From: an uncultured Candidatus Peregrinibacteria bacterium | GTDB lineage: Bacteria > Patescibacteriota > Gracilibacteria > Peribacterales > Peribacteraceae | NCBI GenBank assembly: GCA_913054215.1 | Contig: CAJXJE010000062.1 | Location: 1 to 5,151, forward strand | DNA: 5,151 bases | Reading direction: 5' to 3' | Shown: positions 2,398 to 5,151 of the stretch, piece by piece | Numbering within the stretch: the stretch's first letter is position 1 | How the letters are laid out: every line of letters starts with the position of its first letter | The notes under the pieces: model-generated | Seen by the model: the letters and a program-made list of their open reading frames with translations, nothing else | Databases searched by the model: none | Told to the model about the DNA's origin: nothing | Made by a program: the position numbers and the translations under genes

Positions 2398-5151
2398 AGC
2401 TCTTTCTTGCGTCTTCGTATCCAACCCATACCACCAGCGACACCTGCTATAGCTACACCTATCATTCCTGGCCCTGTTTGTCCTGCTGGAGGTTGTGCGG
2501 TGATCATCGGAGTGACCTGTGCATACGGGTAGTACCCATACGCGAATTGTGTAGGAGCCTGAGGAAGCGGCTGTGGAACGGGCTCAACTGGTGGTGTAAC
2601 AGGTTTAGGCGGTGGGGCTGGTTTCTCTTTATTGCTAAGTTCCGATTTCACTGCATTGATTCCTGTACAAAGCTCTCCATTGATAATTTCTCCTGGTCGA
2701 ACTGAGCGGTAAATCTGCTTGGCAAGTAGAATGTTTTTAACGATAGGAATGTGCTGCTTCTTAGCTGCAGCACGAATCATATCTGCCTTTTGGTTTCTTC
2801 CCTTTATCACAAGAGTTGAACAAGGATCTTCCCCGTCAATAAATTTGAGGGCATTTGCAATCTCGGTAGGGTTCACTATCACAACATCTGCATCGATCGT
2901 AAATATTTCAGTTGCCGCCTTTCGAGTACCAAGTTCAACGATGACGCACTGCGCACTACAACTGTCACCATCGACAGTGTTTCCATCATCGCACTCTTCG
3001 TCCTCTTCTTTCGTACCATTTCCACAAATAGGTTCTGTAGCTACTTGCACTTCATCTTGGCAAAATCTGCTACAACCATCTCCCGATACTGTGCTGCCAT
3101 CATCGCACTGCTCTCCTGGCTCTGTAATGCCATTTCCACATCTTGATTGCTGCAGCGTTCGCATGCAATTCGGCTGGCAAGAAAGGCTTCCATCACATTC
3201 TTCTCCGCTATCACGTACGAAGTCCCCACAATAGGGCAGGCGACAATTGAGGCGACACTTGTCTGAGAAGAAGTCTGAATTTCCATCGCCATTATCGCAT
3301 TCCTCATTATTATCGATAACAAAGTCTCCACAGGTAGACTTAACACAATTAGTTCGACAGGCATTTGCTGCTATATCAGAGTTTTCGTCTCCATTATCAC
3401 ATTCCTCATCTGGATCCAGCACTGCATTTCCACAGAACGGTTCTGTAGATACTTCCGGACGGTCAACTATTCTCGTTGAACATGTAGAAGTACAGGTGCT
3501 TCCCTCTGTACCATTTTCAGATCCAAGATCACATTCCTCTGCACCCTCCACCTTGCTATTTCCACACGTCTCTGCAGGTTTTCTAGGAGCGGATGGTTTC
3601 TGTGAAGATTTTTTACACGTATCAGAACAGGTTCTGTCTTTAGCAGCATGGTATACACAGGTGTTTTCACCTTCGCAATCGCTATCCAGTCTGCAAGCTT
3701 TCGTTGCATCATCCGAACAGACACTGCCGTTATCGCACTGTTCATCATCAGGAGTGTTTGGTTGGTTATCAGCACCTCGCTGCTGGGCAATACCATCTCC
3801 ACAGAACTCTGTGGTACAAGTTTCACTACATCCATCACCACCTCTAGCTTCTGGTATTCCTCCACCACTTTCACAGGTATCAACAGAAGGTATGTCCGTC
3901 CAGAATGAACCATCAAACTGACCACCGTTACAAATACCACCGAAGTCACACTCTTCACCTGGGTCTACACTACCATTTCCACAGCGCGACTCCCTTGGAG
4001 TGGTTGATGCAGAAGGTGAACCTGTTGTGCACGCTTGTAAGAACATCCTCTGGCAACCTCCATGTATCGAACCTTCCGGTGTCGTAATCGGTGCAGTGCA
4101 CGTCTCTCCACAGGTAGCGACTTCGAAGAGGGATACCCCATTGCTCGTACCTGCTTGAGTAGGCTCGCAATCCTCTCCAATTCCTGGGGTAATGACCCCA
4201 TCACCACAAATAAGTTTTTTGCAATCAAATGAGCAGTTTCCCAAGCCATTAAAGCGTGTTCCTGTATCACATTCCTCACCCAAATCTCTTTGCAAGATAG
4301 AGTTTCCACATCCATCCGGTGGATCAGGACGCTTAAAGTACGAACCAGTAGAACCTGCAGAAGATCTATTTCCTCTTCCACCTCCTCCACTTCCCCTAAA
4401 TATACAGTTACTTTGGCATTGTCCTGTATTAGGAGGATCACATTCCTCCAGGCCTTCGACGATGTTATCTCCACAAACTGCGAGATCACAATCATTTGGA
4501 CACGAGTCGTTATTATTATTATTTCCATCATCACAGTCTTCCGTAGAGTTCACCACACCATCACCACACTCACCCAAAAATACCCAGTTGACGTTATTGC
4601 CTCTATCTACACAACCGGCTGTACACTGCATCAATGCTCCACTTAAAGCATTATTATCTTTTACATCTAGATGCTTGAGAATAGTCGCTCCCGAATCTTC
4701 TACAATCAAATACGCCTGACTCCCTGTCACAGAAGCACGCAAATTCATACGTTGATTTACTGCTCCTTGCAATGTAATAGCTCCAGAAACTGTCTGCTCT
4801 GTATTCGTCTCGAATGTAAGTGTAGTTGATGTAGTAACTGTTTTTGCTAGCTGGTTAAATGCTGTTGAACCACGAATAGTTTGAGATGTTCCATCAAGTG
4901 TTACTGTTCCGCTATTGGTGCGAAGCTCTCCGTAGATATTGAAGTCTCCAGCTACATTGATGGATTTTCCGAAACCAATATCCACTACCCCTGCATAGAT
5001 TCCAAAATCTCCATTGATATCAATGGCAGACCTCAAGTAGTACGTACCAGATCCTGTTGCCTTGTATCCTGCGTTCAGTACTGAGATTTCCGATCCAGAA
5101 AGTGTTCTGTTGTAGATGCGGAAGTCATCCATCGTTCCTATAAAGTTCCCA
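2394..5151 (-). CDS. Large modular cysteine-rich cell-surface protein with FlhB-C-like domain (C-terminal 919 residues)
   Basis: The frame is open from the right edge to TAA at 2396-2394. The Met at 5132 is not the start: the frame continues upstream as GNFIGT, and GNFIGTMDDFRIYNRTLS is the typical last strand of a LamG/concanavalin-A-like domain. Numbering from that Met, the order is: LamG end (to about 22), a beta-rich segment (23-186), twelve Cys repeats (189-729), an FlhB/YscU C-terminal-like domain (741-825) with NPTE at 754-757, a Pro-rich stalk (838-860), and a Gly-rich membrane segment (about 888-905) ending RRRKKEL. The paired cysteines and C-terminal anchor imply export and surface attachment; the signal peptide would lie outside the window. 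The LamG and Cys-rich parts suggest binding or adhesion, but no ligand can be named. The gene converges on a small plus-strand ORF with overlapping stop codons, and no clear terminator follows it. Confidence 0.93.
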   Translation of the reverse strand, partial: GNFIGTMDDFRIYNRTLSGSEISVLNAGYKATGSGTYYLRSAIDINGDFGIYAGVVDIGFGKSINVAGDFNIYGELRTNSGTVTLDGTSQTIRGSTAFNQLAKTVTTSTTLTFETNTEQTVSGAITLQGAVNQRMNLRASVTGSQAYLIVEDSGATILKHLDVKDNNALSGALMQCTAGCVDRGNNVNWVFLGECGDGVVNSTEDCDDGNNNNNDSCPNDCDLAVCGDNIVEGLEECDPPNTGQCQSNCIFRGSGGGGRGNRSSAGSTGSYFKRPDPPDGCGNSILQRDLGEECDTGTRFNGLGNCSFDCKKLICGDGVITPGIGEDCEPTQAGTSNGVSLFEVATCGETCTAPITTPEGSIHGGCQRMFLQACTTGSPSASTTPRESRCGNGSVDPGEECDFGGICNGGQFDGSFWTDIPSVDTCESGGGIPEARGGDGCSETCTTEFCGDGIAQQRGADNQPNTPDDEQCDNGSVCSDDATKACRLDSDCEGENTCVYHAAKDRTCSDTCKKSSQKPSAPRKPAETCGNSKVEGAEECDLGSENGTEGSTCTSTCSTRIVDRPEVSTEPFCGNAVLDPDEECDNGDENSDIAANACRTNCVKSTCGDFVIDNNEECDNGDGNSDFFSDKCRLNCRLPYCGDFVRDSGEECDGSLSCQPNCMRTLQQSRCGNGITEPGEQCDDGSTVSGDGCSRFCQDEVQVATEPICGNGTKEEDEECDDGNTVDGDSCSAQCVIVELGTRKAATEIFTIDADVVIVNPTEIANALKFIDGEDPCSTLVIKGRNQKADMIRAAAKKQHIPIVKNILLAKQIYRSVRPGEIINGELCTGINAVKSELSNKEKPAPPPKPVTPPVEPVPQPLPQAPTQFAYGYYPYAQVTPMITAQPPAGQTGPGMIGVAIAGVAGGMGWIRRRKKEL
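2397..2486 (-). other. Sortase-like C-terminal sorting tail (region of the surface protein)
   Basis: The last 30 residues read AGQTGPG, then a roughly 17-residue Gly/Ala/Val/Ile membrane segment, then RRRKKEL. This has the three parts of a cell-wall sorting signal: motif, hydrophobic stretch and basic tail. QTGPG fits the downstream half of LPQTGP-type motifs, but Leu-Pro is replaced by Ala-Gly. It may instead be a plain C-terminal membrane anchor with the basic end in the cytoplasm. A Pro-rich stalk precedes it, as in wall-spanning proteins. Confidence 0.6.
2658..2912 (-). other. FlhB/YscU/EscU C-terminal-like domain with NPTE (domain region)
   Basis: The stretch ADVVIVNPTEIANALKF, then LVIKGRNQKADMIRAAAKK, HIPIVKNILLAKQIYRS and GEIINGEL follows the FlhB C-terminal domain in order. 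FlhB has ADV-x-V-x-NPTH-x4-AL, V-x-KG, IR-x2-A, the IP/VP strand, LA-x2-YR, G-x2-I and L. In FlhB and YscU the Asn-Pro bond is cleaved spontaneously to switch type III export substrates. Here NPTE (2862-2873) replaces NPTH. The four-helix FlhB membrane domain is absent from the visible sequence. The domain also has two cysteines, 771 and 822, that could pair outside the cell. Confidence 0.85.
2946..4568 (-). repeat. Twelve tandem cysteine-rich repeats (DUF4215 / myxococcal disulfide-repeat type)
   Basis: Each repeat starts CG[ND], has an acidic E-x-C-[DE] centre and ends C-x3-C; the classic form is visible in repeat 12 (EECDDGNTVDGDSCSAQC). In plus coordinates they are 4488-4568, 4404-4475, 4221-4310, 4098-4208, 3816-3983, 3615-3803, 3480-3566, 3345-3434, 3243-3332, 3165-3230, 3060-3140 and 2946-3026. 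The four core cysteines probably form two disulfides per unit. Repeats 5 and 6 carry long inserts, the latter with an extra Cys cluster (VCSDDATKACRLDSDC). A Gly/Ser-rich linker separates repeats 2 and 3. The Asp/Asn/Gly-rich loops could bind calcium, but that is not shown. Confidence 0.9.
4509..4523 (-). repeat. Trinucleotide run (AAT)4AAC coding for five Asn
   Basis: On the minus strand four AAT codons followed by AAC encode Asn 204-208 within the first Cys repeat (DDGNNNNNDSC). Length changes by slippage would stay in frame and alter only the loop length. Confidence 0.8.
4575..5151 (-). other. LamG domain end plus beta-rich adhesin-like segment (domain region)
   Basis: The first residues match the closing strand of LamG-like domains (DDFRIYNRTLSGSEI; the family usually shows IDDVRIYNRALS-type sequence). 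The next roughly 160 residues alternate short beta-like stretches rich in G, T, N and V (INGDFGIYAG, INVAGDFNIYGEL, GTVTLDGTSQTIRGST, TLTFETNTEQTVSGAITLQG). They close with LKHLDVKDNNALSG and GNNVNWVF. That closing pattern is familiar from bacterial surface proteins with beta-solenoid-like passenger regions. Cys 170 and Cys 174 lie next to it. The fold assignment is by pattern only. Confidence 0.65.

Noticed and set aside
2381..2404. Hairpin AAGAGC / GCTCTT across the convergent stops as a terminator
   Set aside because: The stem is only 6 bp with a 12-base loop and no clean T-run on either side; it is too weak to call.
2658..2912. Evidence for a genuine type III secretion or flagellar system
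   Set aside because: Only the FlhB C-domain pattern is present. The FlhB membrane helices and any other export gene are absent from the window, and the flanking domains are extracellular types.
2946..4568. CRISPR or non-coding tandem repeat array
   Set aside because: Repeat units vary in length and sequence and conserve codons for Cys, Gly, Glu and Asp; they are protein repeats.
2719..4719. Several plus- and minus-strand ORFs of 60-224 residues inside the Cys-repeat region
   Set aside because: They are frame shadows of the repetitive coding sequence. Their Ser/Pro/His-rich or Met/Val-rich translations mirror the Cys repeats, which have clear domain structure in the chosen frame.
5130..5132. 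ATG as start of the large surface protein
   Set aside because: The frame continues upstream to the window edge, and the Met lies inside a LamG-type closing motif (GTMDDFRIYNRTLS), so it is an internal residue.
2394..5151. Myxobacterial origin on the strength of the myxococcal-type Cys repeats
   Set aside because: Myxobacteria are strongly GC-rich, unlike this window. The repeats are also found outside that group, and the sortase-like tail and short leaders fit CPR better.

Overview
This is a mid-GC bacterial window with two genes running off its edges. It looks like part of an uncultivated lineage, most likely Patescibacteria/CPR of a Peregrinibacteria-like type. That placement is an inference from four things: a modular cysteine-rich surface protein with a sortase-like C-terminal tail, short or absent mRNA leaders, no clear Shine-Dalgarno sites, and conserved hypothetical neighbours. 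No rRNA, tRNA, CRISPR array or mobile element is visible.

All three sizeable genes lie on the minus strand. From right to left they are: (1) the C-terminal 919 residues of a very large secreted protein (5151 to 2394); (2) a 267-residue soluble protein of unknown function (2162 to 1359) with its own promoter and a strong intrinsic terminator; (3) the first 403 residues of another unknown protein (1210 to 1, running off the left edge). The third gene has a near-consensus extended -10 promoter so close to its ATG that the mRNA is nearly leaderless. A small plus-strand ORF (2236-2397) sits in the gap between genes 1 and 2, and its stop codon overlaps that of the large gene.

The large protein reads, N to C: end of a LamG/concanavalin-A-like domain, a beta-rich Gly/Asn/Thr segment, twelve cysteine-rich repeats of the DUF4215/myxococcal disulfide-repeat type, a domain that closely resembles the cytoplasmic C-terminal domain of FlhB/YscU (the autocleaving type III export switch) with NPTE in place of NPTH, a proline-rich stalk, and a Gly-rich membrane segment followed by RRRKKEL. 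An FlhB-C-like module on the outer side of a surface adhesin, without the FlhB membrane domain, is the most interesting thing here. It may be a self-cleaving or inter-fragment clamp module in a cell-surface protein.

The two hypothetical genes and the surface protein share a strand but appear to be separate transcription units, so no joint pathway can be claimed.
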